64,000 nt of DNA from Alteromonas sp. RKMC-009 (GTDB lineage: Bacteria; Pseudomonadota; Gammaproteobacteria; Enterobacterales; Alteromonadaceae), in NCBI RefSeq assembly GCF_003584565.2, contig NZ_CP031010.1:4650001-4714000 (forward strand), given 5' to 3'. Below, one piece after another: positions 25,709-36,852 of the stretch; the first letter of the stretch is position 1; every line of letters starts with the position of its first letter. The notes below the pieces were generated by a model. The model did not search any database and was not told where the DNA came from. It was given only the letters and a program-made list of their open reading frames with translations. The position numbers were made by a program, and so were the translations under genes.

Positions 25709-27637
25709 TTATTGCGGCTCCCGCAAATGAAACACCTGACACTTTGTGCCTAAATCAGGTTGCTGGGCTATATTAGTTCCGTCAGCTAACCCGCAGTCAC
25801 TTACACCCATGGCTTGTTTGGTGTAGCGGTTGAATAACATCACACCGCCGCCATCTGCAGGGCTGATACGCCACTGTGCAGTGGGCTCACCGCAACTCAC
25901 CATAGACAAATTCGCACCGGGAACGACGGCATTGTCATCTGTACCAATGCACAGCGCATCGTTACCTGCCGTTTTTAAACTAACGTAGCCGGTATCTGTG
26001 GGCACAAACTGCCAGAATTGCGCAGGTGTTTTATTGAAGCCCCGCTGCTCTACATTCGCACCATCCGACAGCGCATCATTGTGCACAGACAACGCTTTAC
26101 CGCTTTGCTCACTCAGGATCACCACGTCACCGGTGGGCCGGAGTTGCCATTGTGAACAGGCGCTGTCTTCATTTTGTTGAAGTACCGCCTGATTTTCTGA
26201 AGCAGAACATCCCGCCACCGCAAGAGGCTTACCAGAGTAGCGGTTCGTCAATGTTACATTGCCGTCGATACCACTCTCTACTTTAAACTCCTGACAGAAG
26301 TTATTCCGCCACGCAGCTGACTGCACCCGGGCATTCTCACTGATACTGCAGTTCGCCACTTCAAGGAATTTACTGTCTTCACGGTTAGCAAGGCGCACGA
26401 AACCGTCAGAAGTAGCATCCAGGATCCACTGTCCGTTAGTTGCTGCACACTGACGCTGCACCGCCCGGTTATCTTGCGGATCGGAAGAAATATCCAGACA
26501 TAAATCGCTCGTTGCATTAACTAACTGATAGCGCTGTCCCTGTACTCTTGTTACTAACGGACCGTTTTCTCCTGAAGGAGGAGGCACAACGACTCCTGGG
26601 GTTAACGGCTCACCGAAATCCGGTAATCCGTCCTTTTGCCATTCAAATTTTTGCGCCCGCAAAGAGCGGGTTGCTGAGCAACCATGCTCAACGGAATCAT
26701 TACCGTGATAAACCAGCCAGTCTTCCCCGCCATCCGGAGAGGTGAAAAAGCCATTGTGGCCGGGACCGAACACTTTATCTGTCTGCACAAATACCGGATC
26801 ATCAAATTTCTTCCATGCTGCGGCATCCATCGGATCATCACCAACCAGCTCAAGCATACCCAGTTTGTAATCCGGGGTATTACAGAAGCTGGCAGAGTAA
26901 GTCATAAATGTACGACCATCGTGCTGCAGAATTTCAGCGCCTTCAGTTACCTTGCGTCCGCTGATTTCCCAGTCCAGTTCAGGCCGGGTAAGCACAGTGT
27001 GAGGCTGGTCAGCCTTGAGCGTCCACGGGTTTTCCAGTTCAGCAATGATGTTCATTTGCTGATCACCGCGCCATTGCGAATAAATCACATACAATTTCCC
27101 TTTATGTTCAAGGTAATTGCCGTCGATATTCCACACATCGGGCATCAGCGCGCCTTTATACTGGTATGGTCCCATCGGATCATCGCCGGCACTTTCCAGC
27201 ACGTTCAAATGCTGAAAGTCCAGCGTACCGTCTCTGCCTGCGGTGTACATCATATACCAGCGATAACCGTCTGGCCCTCTAAGACGGTGAAACTCAAAAG
27301 CCCAAAAGTTACAGCAGCGATCAGACTCGGTAGCCGACCACACATTCACCGGCTTTGCATCGGCAAGACCAGCAAGTGTCGGTGACTTGCGCATCACTAA
27401 TTCAGACGTCCAGGTTGTGGTAGTAAGGTAGTAATTACCATCCCAGTATTCCAACCACGGATCCGCACCATTAGGGAAAAGTGGATTTGTGAACGTACCA
27501 CTTTTTCGAATATCATTTTTATCTGCAGTTTCACCGGTCGGCGTAGCCGGCGTCGATGAGCATGCAGTCATACCGAAAGCCACCAGCATTGACGCCGCCA
27601 GCGTTCTTAACTTCATAGATTTCATTGAGTCACTCAT
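25709..27637 (-). CDS. GH43 enzyme with C-terminal ricin-type lectin (CBM13), lipoprotein
   Basis: 642 residues. Signal peptide with lipobox MTACSS; the ATG could also be 12 bp further in. The GH43 domain (about 45-350) has Asp in NGADPWL and Glu in VTEGAEIL and resembles GH43_26, but the usual WAPE motif reads WAFEFH. After a short proline linker, a ricin B-like region (about 365-640) shows repeated Q-x-W type motifs (GQWIL, SQWQL, FWQFV, AQWRI), so sugar binding is expected. It starts 6 bp after the mutarotase gene in the same operon. Likely an arabinofuranosidase held on its substrate. Confidence 0.84.
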   Translation of the reverse strand: MSDSMKSMKLRTLAASMLVAFGMTACSSTPATPTGETADKNDIRKSGTFTNPLFPNGADPWLEYWDGNYYLTTTTWTSELVMRKSPTLAGLADAKPVNVWSATESDRCCNFWAFEFHRLRGPDGYRWYMMYTAGRDGTLDFQHLNVLESAGDDPMGPYQYKGALMPDVWNIDGNYLEHKGKLYVIYSQWRGDQQMNIIAELENPWTLKADQPHTVLTRPELDWEISGRKVTEGAEILQHDGRTFMTYSASFCNTPDYKLGMLELVGDDPMDAAAWKKFDDPVFVQTDKVFGPGHNGFFTSPDGGEDWLVYHGNDSVEHGCSATRSLRAQKFEWQKDGLPDFGEPLTPGVVVPPPSGENGPLVTRVQGQRYQLVNATSDLCLDISSDPQDNRAVQRQCAATNGQWILDATSDGFVRLANREDSKFLEVANCSISENARVQSAAWRNNFCQEFKVESGIDGNVTLTNRYSGKPLAVAGCSASENQAVLQQNEDSACSQWQLRPTGDVVILSEQSGKALSVHNDALSDGANVEQRGFNKTPAQFWQFVPTDTGYVSLKTAGNDALCIGTDDNAVVPGANLSMVSCGEPTAQWRISPADGGGVMLFNRYTKQAMGVSDCGLADGTNIAQQPDLGTKCQVFHLREPQ

Positions 27638-27643
27638 TCCCTT

Positions 27644-28843
27644 CTACTTCGTACCAAACTCATAAACAATGCGCGTGGAGTACACTTCACCCGGATTGAG
27701 TACAGTGCTGGCAAAGTCAGGTTGATTGGGTGAATCAGGGTTGTGCTGAGGCTCCAGGCAGAAGCCGGAACGCAGTGTATGGGTCATGCCTTCCTGCTGA
27801 GTGCTGCCATCAAGGAAGTTACCTGAATAAAACTGTACTGCAGGTTCCACGGTGTAGACTTTTAAAGTACGACCTGTTTGTGGCTCATAGACATTTGCCG
27901 CTTCAATTAACTCATCGCCCGGCGCGTCTTTAATCACAAAGTTATGATCGAAGCCCTGACCAAGAGCCAGCTGTTTGTCTTTAACGTTAATGTCTTTTCC
28001 AATCGCTTTCGGCTGTGTGAAATCAAACGGCGTTCCCTTTACAGATGCAACTTCACCGGTGGGGATCAAACCGCCGTCAACCGGCGTGTACCGGTCGCCG
28101 TTAATTTGCAGTTGGTGATCGAGAATGTCGCCTTTACCCTGCAAATTAAAATAAGAATGCTGAGTAAGGTTCACAATGGTGGGCTTATCTGTGGTTGCAG
28201 TGAATGCCATATCCAGCGTATTGCTGTTGGTCAGAGTGTAAGTCACCTGCGTGTCCAACTTCCCGGGGTAACCCTGATCGCCATCCGGACTGATAAGCGT
28301 CAGTACAACTCCGGCACTGTTTGCTGTGGCAAAGGGAGCCATCTGCCACACCTTCTTGTCAAAACCCTGTACGCCGCCATGCAGATGGTTATCACCATCG
28401 TTGGTTGCCAGCTGATATTCCGTGCCATTCAGAGTAAATTTTCCATCAGCAATACGGTTACCGTAGCGGCCAATGATAGCGCCAAAGTAATAACCGGCAG
28501 ACAGGTAGTCTTCCAGCTTGTCGAAGCCCAACACGATATTGCCGGACTGGCCGCTTTTATCTGGTGTGGCCAAACGGGTAATAGTACCGCCGTAACTGAT
28601 GACGTCAGCTTCAACGCCGTTGCTGTTCTTTAAAGTAACCTTATAGACCGGCGTGCTGTCTGGCATCGTACCGTACCAGGTTGTAGTAGCAGAAGGTAGA
28701 TTGTTCACGTTGTCGACTTCCTGTGCCTGTGAAGGGCTGAGCACCAGGCTGGTCATGAGCAACACGGCCATTTTCACGCTGGTTTTAAAACTGCCCTGAA
28801 AAAAAGAAGAAATAGTTTGATGTTGATATTCGGATACAGACAT
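27644..28843 (-). CDS. galM: Aldose 1-epimerase (mutarotase), exported
   Basis: 399 residues. The ATG at 28843 has AGGGAA 9 nt upstream; a hydrophobic signal segment (residues 25-41, ending PSQAQ) follows a 24-residue polar lead. The galactose-mutarotase fold shows the catalytic His in LTQHSYFNLQG and the catalytic Glu in FCLEPQHNPDSPNQ. It interconverts alpha and beta anomers, here probably of L-arabinose in the periplasm before uptake. First gene of the operon with the GH43/CBM13 enzyme; a moderate operator copy lies 27 bp upstream. Confidence 0.9.
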   Translation of the reverse strand: MSVSEYQHQTISSFFQGSFKTSVKMAVLLMTSLVLSPSQAQEVDNVNNLPSATTTWYGTMPDSTPVYKVTLKNSNGVEADVISYGGTITRLATPDKSGQSGNIVLGFDKLEDYLSAGYYFGAIIGRYGNRIADGKFTLNGTEYQLATNDGDNHLHGGVQGFDKKVWQMAPFATANSAGVVLTLISPDGDQGYPGKLDTQVTYTLTNSNTLDMAFTATTDKPTIVNLTQHSYFNLQGKGDILDHQLQINGDRYTPVDGGLIPTGEVASVKGTPFDFTQPKAIGKDINVKDKQLALGQGFDHNFVIKDAPGDELIEAANVYEPQTGRTLKVYTVEPAVQFYSGNFLDGSTQQEGMTHTLRSGFCLEPQHNPDSPNQPDFASTVLNPGEVYSTRIVYEFGTK

Positions 28844-28869
28844 GACACACAGTTCCCTAACTAATTTTA

Positions 28870-28882
28870 TACTTTTATATTA
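28870..28882. promoter_or_regulatory. Arabinan-regulon operator copy 7
   Basis: TACTTTTATATTA, 10 of 13 core matches, 27 bp upstream of the mutarotase start. Confidence 0.45.
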
Positions 28883-28933
28883 CAAATAAGATAAGGAAAG
28901 CAAGGGGTGATTCTGAATCCGTTTAAAAAAATG

Positions 28934-29518
28934 TTAAATCCGGACTTTGCCGTCTTTGACCAGGATACAGTCCATTCCCGCCCGTTGAGCGGCTTCCAGA
29001 CCAATCTCAGTGTCTTCAAAAACGACACACTTCTCAGGCGCAACACCCATTAACTCAGCGACTTTCAAAAACGTCTCCGGGTGCGGCTTACCATGTGTCA
29101 CGTCTGTTGCTGTAACCAGTGCGTCTAACTTATCTAACAGACCATGATGGTCTAACAGATGCAACGCGTGATTTCTCTCTGAGCCGGTGCCAATGCCGAC
29201 CTTCATATCCGGCCGGTAGTGGTGAAAGATATCGACCGTTTCTGCAATGAGTTCCGGCATTAAATCCATAGCTTCCCACACGTTACGTTTGTACAAAGCA
29301 ACCGTATCAGGGTTGTGCGTAAGCCCGTGCTTTTCATTCAGGATCTCTACGGTTTTGCGTGTCGGCACACCGCCCAACCCGTGCATGTATTGCAAATCGA
29401 AAGGAATACCAAACTCTTCACAGGTCATTCGCCATGCTTCCATGTGAGCACCCATCGAATCGATTAGCGTGCCATCCATATCAAACACGATGCCTTCGTA
29501 GGCACTTAAATCCACCAT
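28934..29518 (-). CDS. HAD-family phosphatase, YqaB-like
   Basis: 194 residues. HAD motif I is FDMDGTLIDS (nucleophile and acid/base Asp), motif II lies in GIGTGSERNH, the lysine in GKPHPETF and motif IV in FEDTEIGLEAA. The cap insertion and length match YqaB/beta-phosphoglucomutase-like phosphatases that remove phosphate from small sugar phosphates. It follows araBDA, separated by a terminator, and has its own RBS (GAGGAT). In this place it may relieve sugar-phosphate stress from arabinose catabolism; the substrate is not shown by sequence. Confidence 0.85.
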   Translation of the reverse strand: MVDLSAYEGIVFDMDGTLIDSMGAHMEAWRMTCEEFGIPFDLQYMHGLGGVPTRKTVEILNEKHGLTHNPDTVALYKRNVWEAMDLMPELIAETVDIFHHYRPDMKVGIGTGSERNHALHLLDHHGLLDKLDALVTATDVTHGKPHPETFLKVAELMGVAPEKCVVFEDTEIGLEAAQRAGMDCILVKDGKVRI

Positions 29519-29559
29519 TTCAAATCCTCAGTTAGTACGCTGTCAGACCCGGACACAGG

Positions 29560-29591
29560 AAAAAGAAACTGACGCACAGGGCGTCAGTTTC
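29560..29591 (-). terminator. Terminator after araA
   Basis: On the minus strand GAAACTGACGC pairs with GCGTCAGTTTC around a 5-nt loop and is followed by TTTTTCC. Confidence 0.88.
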
Positions 29592-29667
29592 GATAAGGGA
29601 GACGGCTCCACCAGCATCATACCAGGGCACGGTATATAATGCAGTATCGCCGCCTTGGAGCTTTTAC

Positions 29668-31167
29668 TTAAATGCCTTGCTTAAGCATGTAGTATGCAGC
29701 ATTCGAGCGTAATTCAGACTTAAACGAGCGAATCGTTGTGTCAGCGTCGATAACCACAGTTTCCACACCAGCCATTTCTGCATAATCAATGATCATGTCT
29801 GTCGTCACAGCCTGGCTATAGGCGGTATGGTGCGCACCGCCTGCATGGATCCATGCAGCAGCAGCTACTGACAGGTTAGGTTTAGGCTCCCACAGTGCTG
29901 AAGCAACTGGCAAGTGAGGCGTTTCTGCAGGCTGTTTAACCGTATCCACTTCATTAATCAGAATGCGGAACCTGTTACCCATATCAATCGGAGATACGTT
30001 GATCGCCGGCCCTTGTTTGGCTTCAAATAACAAGCGGCCAACGTCACATTTAACACCAATAGTGTGGCGATGAACTTCCAGGCGGGGCTTCGCTGCAGCG
30101 ATTGACGGACAAACCTCCAGCATGTGTGCACCTAACGCCTGATCTTTTGCGCCAAAATTATAGGTATAGTCTTCCATGAACGAGCAACCACCTTCACGGC
30201 CTTGTCCCATTACCTTCATAATGCGAACCATCGCAGAGGTTTTCCAGTCACCTTCGCCACCATAGCCATATCCGTTAGCCATCAGACGCTGTGTCGCCAG
30301 TCCCGGCAAGCCGGTTAAACCGGACAAGTTTTCAAAGCAGTTAGTAAAGGCTTTGTAGTTTCCGCCATCCAGAAAACGCTGCATACCTAATTCCAGACGA
30401 GCTTCGTTTTTCAGCATGTCAACGTTATAGCTTTCTTTCCACGTGGCGTCGGAGATCACGTAATCCTGATGATATAAATCTAACTGTGAAGCAATATCTG
30501 CATCAGATACAGCGTTAACAACATCAGACAACTCACCTAATCCGTGAGCATGCACTTCATAGCCAAACTGAATCTGTGCTGCTACTTTGTCGCCCTCAGT
30601 TACCGCAACCTGACGCATGTTGTCACCAAAGCGGGCAACTTTCAGACTCTGACTTTCAGCCCAGCCCAGCGCCGCACGACACCAATCATCAATCTGATCC
30701 TGTACTTCCGGGCGCTGCCAGTGTCCAACTACCACCTTGCGCTCTTTACGCATGCGTGTACCGATGAAGCCAAATTCGCGGTCACCGTGTGCACTCTGGT
30801 GCGTATTCATGTAGTTCATATTAATGTCGTCCCATGGCAGGGCGGCATTAAACTGAGTGTGTAAGTGCAACCAAGGCTTTCTTAATTCATTTAAACCGGC
30901 GATCCACATTTTGGCCGGAGAAAACGTATGCATCCACAAAACCAAACCAACGCAGTCAGCACTCGCATTTGCCTGCTGGCACACCGCATGAATTTCATCC
31001 GGTGACTTTACAGTTGGTTTGAATACCATTTTAACAGGCAACTTGCCGCTCTCATTCAAACCGGCAACAATGGCCTGGCTGTTTGCTGCAACATTCTCCA
31101 GTACTTTCGGGCCATACAGGTCCTGAGAACCTGTGACAAACCAAACTTCTTTCGTCATCGTCGTCAT
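29668..31167 (-). CDS. araA: L-arabinose isomerase
   Basis: 499-500 residues, the same length as the E. coli enzyme, from ATG 31167 with GAGAGGA upstream. It converts L-arabinose to L-ribulose using Mn2+ in the cytoplasm. Metal and catalytic residues are visible in [27 protein letters not shown] and [10 protein letters not shown]. Last gene of araBDA; the araD stop is 31 bp upstream. Confidence 0.97.
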   Translation of the reverse strand: MTTMTKEVWFVTGSQDLYGPKVLENVAANSQAIVAGLNESGKLPVKMVFKPTVKSPDEIHAVCQQANASADCVGLVLWMHTFSPAKMWIAGLNELRKPWLHLHTQFNAALPWDDINMNYMNTHQSAHGDREFGFIGTRMRKERKVVVGHWQRPEVQDQIDDWCRAALGWAESQSLKVARFGDNMRQVAVTEGDKVAAQIQFGYEVHAHGLGELSDVVNAVSDADIASQLDLYHQDYVISDATWKESYNVDMLKNEARLELGMQRFLDGGNYKAFTNCFENLSGLTGLPGLATQRLMANGYGYGGEGDWKTSAMVRIMKVMGQGREGGCSFMEDYTYNFGAKDQALGAHMLEVCPSIAAAKPRLEVHRHTIGVKCDVGRLLFEAKQGPAINVSPIDMGNRFRILINEVDTVKQPAETPHLPVASALWEPKPNLSVAAAAWIHAGGAHHTAYSQAVTTDMIIDYAEMAGVETVVIDADTTIRSFKSELRSNAAYYMLKQGI

Positions 31168-31198
31168 ATTTAAATCCTCTCTATCGTCACGGTGCTTA

Positions 31199-31891
31199 TC
31201 AGCTTTGGCCGTAATAGGCATTTTTGCCGTGTTTGCGTAAATAATGTTTGTCCATAACCGCCCGTTTTAACGGCGCTGCATTTTGATCCAGCGTGCGCGT
31301 TAAGTAGGCCATTCTGGCAATCTCTTCGAGTAATGCGGCGTGATACACCGACTGGGCAGCACTTTTTCCCCATGTAAAGGGGGCGTGACCAGCGACAATC
31401 ACCATGGGTGCTTCAGCGGGATCTCTGTCTGCATAGGCATCGGTAATCTGCACGCCGGTTTCTTCTTCGTAATCACCGTTTACCTGCTCATCCGTAAGTT
31501 CACGGGTACAGGTAATATCGCCATATACATAATCAGCGTGGGTAGTCCCCAGGCACGGAATGCTCTGTTTAGCCTGAGCCCACGCAGTGGCATAGGTGCT
31601 GTGGGTATGAGTAACACCACCAATGCTGTCAAAAGCACGGTATAAATGCGTATGGGTTTTGGTGTCAGATGAAGGCCGCATCGTGCCCTCAACAATGTTG
31701 TTTTCCAAATCAACCACAACGATGTCTTCAGGCTTCATGTCTTCATAAGCCACACCGCTGGGTTTAATCGCTACAACCCCTTTATCGCGGTCGATTTGTG
31801 ACACGTTACCGAAGGTGTAAATCACAAGATTGCGGCGTTGAAGCTCCATATTGGCTTCAAACACTTCACGTTTCAGTTCCTTGTAACTCAT
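31199..31891 (-). CDS. araD: L-ribulose-5-phosphate 4-epimerase
   Basis: 230 residues (E. coli AraD has 231). It converts L-ribulose 5-phosphate to D-xylulose 5-phosphate. The zinc-binding [14 protein letters not shown] segment and the [10 protein letters not shown] motif are intact. Its ATG overlaps the araB stop by 4 bp, so the two are translationally coupled. Confidence 0.96.
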   Translation of the reverse strand: MSYKELKREVFEANMELQRRNLVIYTFGNVSQIDRDKGVVAIKPSGVAYEDMKPEDIVVVDLENNIVEGTMRPSSDTKTHTHLYRAFDSIGGVTHTHSTYATAWAQAKQSIPCLGTTHADYVYGDITCTRELTDEQVNGDYEEETGVQITDAYADRDPAEAPMVIVAGHAPFTWGKSAAQSVYHAALLEEIARMAYLTRTLDQNAAPLKRAVMDKHYLRKHGKNAYYGQS

Positions 31892-33546
31892 GGATTTCCT
31901 CCGTCTACATAGGCACCCAGGGTTTGATATTTCCGGTACAGTTCATCGTAAATTCCTGCACGCTCCGGATTGGGTAAGTACTGTTTACATACTGGAGACG
32001 CCATCACTGCCTGCGCGGCTTCCACTGTTTCGTAAGCACCAGCGGCAACAGCAGCCATAATGGCAGCGCCAAGGGCACAGCTTTGCTCGCTTTCCAGCAC
32101 GTCAATCGGGCAATTCCAGACATCTGCACAGGTTTGCATTACGTAGTCTGATTTTTTCGAGATACCGCCGATAACAACAACGGATTCAATGGGCACACCC
32201 TCGTTACGGAAACGTTCGGTGATGGCGCGCGCGCCGAATGCTGTGGCTTCTACCAGCGCTTTGAATAATTGCGGAGCGTCGGTACCCATCTTGATACCGG
32301 TAATGGCCATAGACACGCTTTGATCTGCATCGGGAGTACGGCGACCATTCACCCAATCTAATGCGGTCACGTCTGTGGCTTTCACTGGCAGTTGTGCAGC
32401 GGCCGAAGAAAGACGTATCAGCGCACTGTCTTCAATACGTTTAACCAGATCAATCTGACCGGAGTCAGTCAGTTCAGAGAGCAACTGTCGTGTTGGCCAC
32501 AATACGACGTTTTTAAACCATGCATAAAGATCACCGAAAGCAGACTGACCGGCTTCAAGACCAATCATGTCCGGAATCACTGAACCGTCTACCTGACCGC
32601 AAATACCTTTCACACAGGTATCGCCCAGGTGTGCTTTTGATGTCACCGTGATATCGCACGTAGACGTACCCATGACTTTGGTCAGAACGCCCTGCCGCAC
32701 ATTGGCTGCAACCGCCCCCATGTGGCAGTCAAATGCACCAAACCCCACCGCGATACCAGCAGGCAAGCCTAATTTATCAGCCCACTCGGTTGTTAACTGT
32801 CCAGCCACTTCGTCGCTGGCGCGGGTAGCGGGGTTGATATTGTTCACCATGCCATCCAGCAACGGATCGATGCCGGTAAAAAATGCATTCGGCGGAAAAC
32901 CATCCCACGCTTCGTTCCACATCATCTTATGGCCGGTTGCACAGCGTCCCAGCGTTAGCTTGTCGGGATGCGTTGTGCCGCACATTAAAGCCGTCATCCA
33001 GTCGCAATGTTCAACCCATGCGTAAGTTGCTTCTTTCACGGCCTGATCTTGTCTGAAAATATGCAGTGCTTTCGCCCAGTACCACTCCGATGAATAAATG
33101 CCACCCATGTGAGACAAATAGTTCACATCGTTATTGTTCGCTGCCTCAGTAATTTCCTTGGCTTCCTTGATTGCTGTGTGGTCTTTCCACAGCACGAACA
33201 TGGCATTCGGGTTTTCTTTGAATGAGTCAGTCAGCGCCAGAGGCACGCCCTGCTCATTAATCGCAACGGGCGTTGAGCCTGTCGTGTCGAAACTCATGCC
33301 AATGACTTTTTCAGCTGTACCGGCAGGCACCTGTTCCCATAACCCGCGAACAACCGCGATCAGACTATCGATGTAGTCCTGAGGATGCTGACGATATTGG
33401 TCTCTGGAGGGTTCGCAATAACGCCCTTCAGCCCAACGTGGATAATTGATTAGATGACTGGCTAATTCGGCGCCGGTTGTCACATCAACAAGTAATGCGC
33501 GAACCGAGTCAGAGCCGTAATCCAGTCCCAACGTATAGCGAGACAT
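31888..33546 (-). CDS. araB: L-ribulokinase
   Basis: 552 residues of the FGGY kinase family. The N-terminal ATP-binding fold begins LGLDYGSDSVRALLVD; the second half has VVIGGISKKSDYVMQ and SCALGAAIMAAVAAG, the usual FGGY nucleotide and domain-closure segments. It phosphorylates L-ribulose in the cytoplasm. First gene of araBDA, divergent from the transaldolase gene across a 220-bp region with an operator-like site. Confidence 0.96.
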   Translation of the reverse strand: MSRYTLGLDYGSDSVRALLVDVTTGAELASHLINYPRWAEGRYCEPSRDQYRQHPQDYIDSLIAVVRGLWEQVPAGTAEKVIGMSFDTTGSTPVAINEQGVPLALTDSFKENPNAMFVLWKDHTAIKEAKEITEAANNNDVNYLSHMGGIYSSEWYWAKALHIFRQDQAVKEATYAWVEHCDWMTALMCGTTHPDKLTLGRCATGHKMMWNEAWDGFPPNAFFTGIDPLLDGMVNNINPATRASDEVAGQLTTEWADKLGLPAGIAVGFGAFDCHMGAVAANVRQGVLTKVMGTSTCDITVTSKAHLGDTCVKGICGQVDGSVIPDMIGLEAGQSAFGDLYAWFKNVVLWPTRQLLSELTDSGQIDLVKRIEDSALIRLSSAAAQLPVKATDVTALDWVNGRRTPDADQSVSMAITGIKMGTDAPQLFKALVEATAFGARAITERFRNEGVPIESVVVIGGISKKSDYVMQTCADVWNCPIDVLESEQSCALGAAIMAAVAAGAYETVEAAQAVMASPVCKQYLPNPERAGIYDELYRKYQTLGAYVDGGNP

Positions 33547-33594
33547 AATTACCTTTCAATGATTGTTAACAACGATAGTCATTGCATTTATTTG

Positions 33595-33607
33595 TATGAT
33601 AATATCA
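33595..33607. promoter_or_regulatory. Arabinan-regulon operator copy 8 (weak core, perfect inner palindrome)
   Basis: TATGATAATATCA matches the core at 9 of 13 positions but contains the perfect palindrome TGATA-A-TATCA. It lies between divergent araB and tal. Confidence 0.4.
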
Positions 33608-33766
33608 ACAATGTCGGGTTGTAAAGGTAATATAAAAATAATATTAACAGGCCGGTTTAGCTCTCACCTGCTTATAAAGGCTAAATTTCATACTAAAAAG
33701 AGGGTTTACGGGAGCAAAGGACAGAAATTTCAGATTTATTTATCATTTAATATGTTAAGGAAGGTC

Positions 33767-34720
33767 ATGACAAGTCAGTTAGAACAACTTAAAACGATGA
33801 CAACAGTAGTTGCCGATACCGGAGATTTTGAGGCGCTGAAGAAATATCAGCCTCAGGATGCGACAACCAACCCGTCTCTGTTACTCAAAGCCATGAAGCT
33901 GGAAAAATACCGTTCCCTCGGATTAGAAGCCATTGAGTGGGCAAAGCAACAGAATACGACCGGTGATATGGTTAAAATCGCAGCCGATAAACTGGCTGTT
34001 CTGATAGGCGAAAAGCTGTTATCTCAGGTACCGGGTCTGGTATCTACAGAGGTAGATGCACGCTTGTCTTTCAACACCATGGAAACTGTTGAAAAAGCGA
34101 AAACACTCATTAGCCTGTATGAAGAACAGGGCGTAGATACCTCCCGCATACTGATAAAAATTGCAGCCACCTGGGAAGGCATTCAGGCTGCACGGATTCT
34201 GGAATCACAAGGCATTCATTGCAATCTTACTCTTGTGTTCAGTTTCGCTCAGGCCAGAGCTTGTGCGGAAGCTTCCTCCTATTTAATTTCACCTTTCGTC
34301 GGGCGAATTCTTGACTGGTACAAAGCAAATCATCCTGAAGGTGATTTTGAAAAAGAAAAAGATCCCGGTGTGAAGTCTGTAAAAGCCATTTACGACTATT
34401 TTAAAAGCCATGGATTCAGCACTATTGTCATGGGTGCCAGCTTCAGAAACATTGATGAAATCACCGCTCTCGCCGGTTGCGACAGACTGACAATAAGTCC
34501 CGCCCTTCTTGACGAGCTGGCCGGCGTAGACACACCTCTTGTACGACAACTATCGCCTGCTACAGATGTAGTGCCTCAGGACAAGGCGCTGACAGAACAC
34601 GATTTTCGCTGGCAAATGAACGAAGACAGAATGGCAAGTGAAAAACTAAGTGAAGGGATTCGTCAGTTCGCCCTGGACCAGGAAGAACTTGAGTCTTTGC
34701 TCAGCCACCTCGCAAATTAG
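33767..34720 (+). CDS. tal: Transaldolase
   Basis: 317 residues from ATG 33767, which has the strong RBS AAGGAAGG; the frame is open further upstream but only this start gives the normal TalB length. The Schiff-base lysine is in [10 protein letters not shown], and [13 protein letters not shown] and GASFRN are conserved. It exchanges dihydroxyacetone units in the non-oxidative pentose phosphate pathway. Its place opposite araBDA suggests a copy dedicated to processing xylulose 5-phosphate from arabinose. Confidence 0.95.
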   Translation: MTSQLEQLKTMTTVVADTGDFEALKKYQPQDATTNPSLLLKAMKLEKYRSLGLEAIEWAKQQNTTGDMVKIAADKLAVLIGEKLLSQVPGLVSTEVDARLSFNTMETVEKAKTLISLYEEQGVDTSRILIKIAATWEGIQAARILESQGIHCNLTLVFSFAQARACAEASSYLISPFVGRILDWYKANHPEGDFEKEKDPGVKSVKAIYDYFKSHGFSTIVMGASFRNIDEITALAGCDRLTISPALLDELAGVDTPLVRQLSPATDVVPQDKALTEHDFRWQMNEDRMASEKLSEGIRQFALDQEELESLLSHLAN

Positions 34721-34761
34721 AAGTAGTTACCCTTTCTGCAGACATGCAGAACCCAACCTTT

Positions 34762-34785
34762 AGCCCTTTTTTAAGGGCTTTTTTT
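34762..34785 (+). terminator. Terminator after tal
   Basis: AGCCCTT, short T-rich loop, AAGGGCT followed by TTTTTT, about 40 bp after the tal stop. Confidence 0.92.
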
Positions 34786-34792
34786 ATGCCAC

Positions 34793-34826
34793 AAAAAAGC
34801 GCCCTCAGGTTTCCCTGAAGACGCTT
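34793..34826 (-). terminator. Terminator after transketolase
   Basis: On the minus strand an AAGCG...CCTGA/CGCTT stem with GAAA loop and wobble pairs is followed by TTTTTT. Confidence 0.85.
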
Positions 34827-34843
34827 TACCGGATAGAAATGGT

Positions 34844-36835
34844 TTAAACTAGTAACGCTTTCGCTTTCTCAGCGATATTTTCAGCGGTAAAGCCGAAGTG
34901 CTTTAACAACACACCGCCCGGCGCAGACTCACCAAAGGTAGTCATACCAACTACATCTCCTGTGTGTCCTACATATTTGTACCAGTAATCAGCATGGGCT
35001 GCTTCCACAGCCAGTTTAGGCACAGACGCCGGTAATACTGCTTCACGATATGCTTTATCCTGTGCATCAAAGTACGATGTGGAAGGCATAGACACCACGC
35101 GTGCTGACAGACCTTCACTTTCTAATACTGCGGCCGCTTCCATAGTGACTCCCACTTCAGACCCTGTGGCAATCAGTATGATTTGAGGATCGGCAGCATC
35201 TTTCAGAACATAACCGCCTTTGGCGATGTCACCAACTTGCCCTTCGTTCCGTGGCATAGCTGTGGTGCCCTGACGGGAGAACACAAGCGCAGAGGGTCCG
35301 TTCTTTTTCAATGCCTGACGCCATGCTTCAGCGGTCTCTGTGGCATCGCACGGACGCCAGGTAGACAAGTTCGGCGTCATCCGTAAGTTTGCCATCTGTT
35401 CAACGGGCTGGTGAGTCGGCCCATCTTCTCCCTGGCCGATAGAATCGTGGGTGTACACAAAGATGTCTTTTGCATTCATCAATGACGCCATGCGTACGGC
35501 ATTTCGCGCATACTCCATAAACATCAGGAATGTCGCCCCGTAAGGAACAAAACCGCCATGTAGTGCAATACCATTCATAATTGCACTCATGCCGAATTCC
35601 CGCACACCGTAATAGATGTAGTTACCGGCAGGATCATCCTGCAAGCCTTTTGCATCGGGCCACAAGGTTAAGTTCGAACCCGCCAGATCGGCAGAACCAC
35701 CAAGTAACTCAGGTAGTTGCCCGGCGAAAAAGCCAATAGCATTTTGTGACGCTTTACGGGTAGCAATCCCTTCCGATGCTTCCTGACACGACATCACGAA
35801 CTCATCTGCATGCTTATCAAAATCAGCAGGCAGGGATTTTTCAATGACGCGACGTGTAAACTCTTTTCCTTCCTCAGGGTACGCTTCGCAGTAACGGGCA
35901 AACAATGACTGCCACGCCTCTTCTTTTTGAGCGCCAGAGGCTTTTGCATCCCATTCTTTATACACCGCGTCAGGGATTTCAAACGGGGCATGTTCCCATT
36001 TCAGGAAAGTACGCATTTGCGCAATTTCGTCATCACCTAAAGGGGCGCCGTGACAATCATGGCTGCCAGACTTGTTAGGCGAGCCGAAACCAATCACGGT
36101 TTTACAGCATATAAGCGTCGGCTTAGTCGTTTCGCTTTGAGCCTGCTCAATAGCTGCACTGATAGCGGCAGCATCGTGACCATCGACATTAGCAATAACA
36201 TGCCAGCCATAGGCTTCAAAACGCTTCACCGTATCATCGGTAAACCAGCCTTCCACATGACCATCAATGGAAATGCCGTTGTCGTCGTAAAATGCTATGA
36301 GTTTCCCAAGCCCTAATGTACCTGCCAGTGAGCAGGCCTCGTGAGAAATCCCTTCCATCAGACAACCATCACCTAAGAAACAGTAGGTATAGTGGCTCAC
36401 CAGGTCATATTCCGGCTTATTAAATTGCGCAGCAAGAGTTTTCTCAGCGATTGCCATGCCTACGGCATTAGCAATACCGGCTCCTAGCGGCCCAGTGGTT
36501 GTTTCTACGCCCGGCGTATAACCGAATTCGGGGTGACCCGGTGTTTTTGAATGCAACTGACGGAATTGCTTCAGCTCTTCTATAGGTAAATCGTAGCCGC
36601 TTAAATGCAACAATGCATATTGCAGCATAGAGCCGTGGCCGTTGGACAACACAAAACGGTCACGGTTTGCCCATTCAGGATTGGCAGGGTTATGATTGTA
36701 AAATTGCTGCCAGAGCACGGTGGCAATGTCTGCCATACCCATGGGCGCGCCGGGGTGTCCTGATTTTGCTTTTTGAACTGCGTCTACAGCCAGTGCACGG
36801 ATGGCATTGGCTGAAGGGGTGCCGGTAAAGGTCAT
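34844..36835 (-). CDS. tkt: Transketolase
   Basis: 663 residues from ATG 36835 (AAGAGA upstream); a GTG four codons earlier is possible. Thiamine-diphosphate motif [13 protein letters not shown]...DDNG is intact, as are the N-terminal SGHPGAPMG and the pyrimidine-domain [11 protein letters not shown]. It moves two-carbon units between xylulose 5-phosphate and aldose phosphates. Beside tal and araBDA, and with an operator copy 18 bp upstream of its start, it probably is induced with arabinose use; a housekeeping copy may exist elsewhere. Confidence 0.96.
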   Translation of the reverse strand: MTFTGTPSANAIRALAVDAVQKAKSGHPGAPMGMADIATVLWQQFYNHNPANPEWANRDRFVLSNGHGSMLQYALLHLSGYDLPIEELKQFRQLHSKTPGHPEFGYTPGVETTTGPLGAGIANAVGMAIAEKTLAAQFNKPEYDLVSHYTYCFLGDGCLMEGISHEACSLAGTLGLGKLIAFYDDNGISIDGHVEGWFTDDTVKRFEAYGWHVIANVDGHDAAAISAAIEQAQSETTKPTLICCKTVIGFGSPNKSGSHDCHGAPLGDDEIAQMRTFLKWEHAPFEIPDAVYKEWDAKASGAQKEEAWQSLFARYCEAYPEEGKEFTRRVIEKSLPADFDKHADEFVMSCQEASEGIATRKASQNAIGFFAGQLPELLGGSADLAGSNLTLWPDAKGLQDDPAGNYIYYGVREFGMSAIMNGIALHGGFVPYGATFLMFMEYARNAVRMASLMNAKDIFVYTHDSIGQGEDGPTHQPVEQMANLRMTPNLSTWRPCDATETAEAWRQALKKNGPSALVFSRQGTTAMPRNEGQVGDIAKGGYVLKDAADPQIILIATGSEVGVTMEAAAVLESEGLSARVVSMPSTSYFDAQDKAYREAVLPASVPKLAVEAAHADYWYKYVGHTGDVVGMTTFGESAPGGVLLKHFGFTAENIAEKAKALLV

Positions 36836-36852
36836 ATTTCTCTTCACTTTGT

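Noticed and set aside
26684..27385. 233-codon plus-strand frame inside the GH43/CBM13 gene
   Set aside because: Antisense to a well-supported gene, with no domain, signal or RBS.
27944..28633. 229-codon plus-strand frame inside galM
   Set aside because: Antisense shadow of a conserved mutarotase gene.
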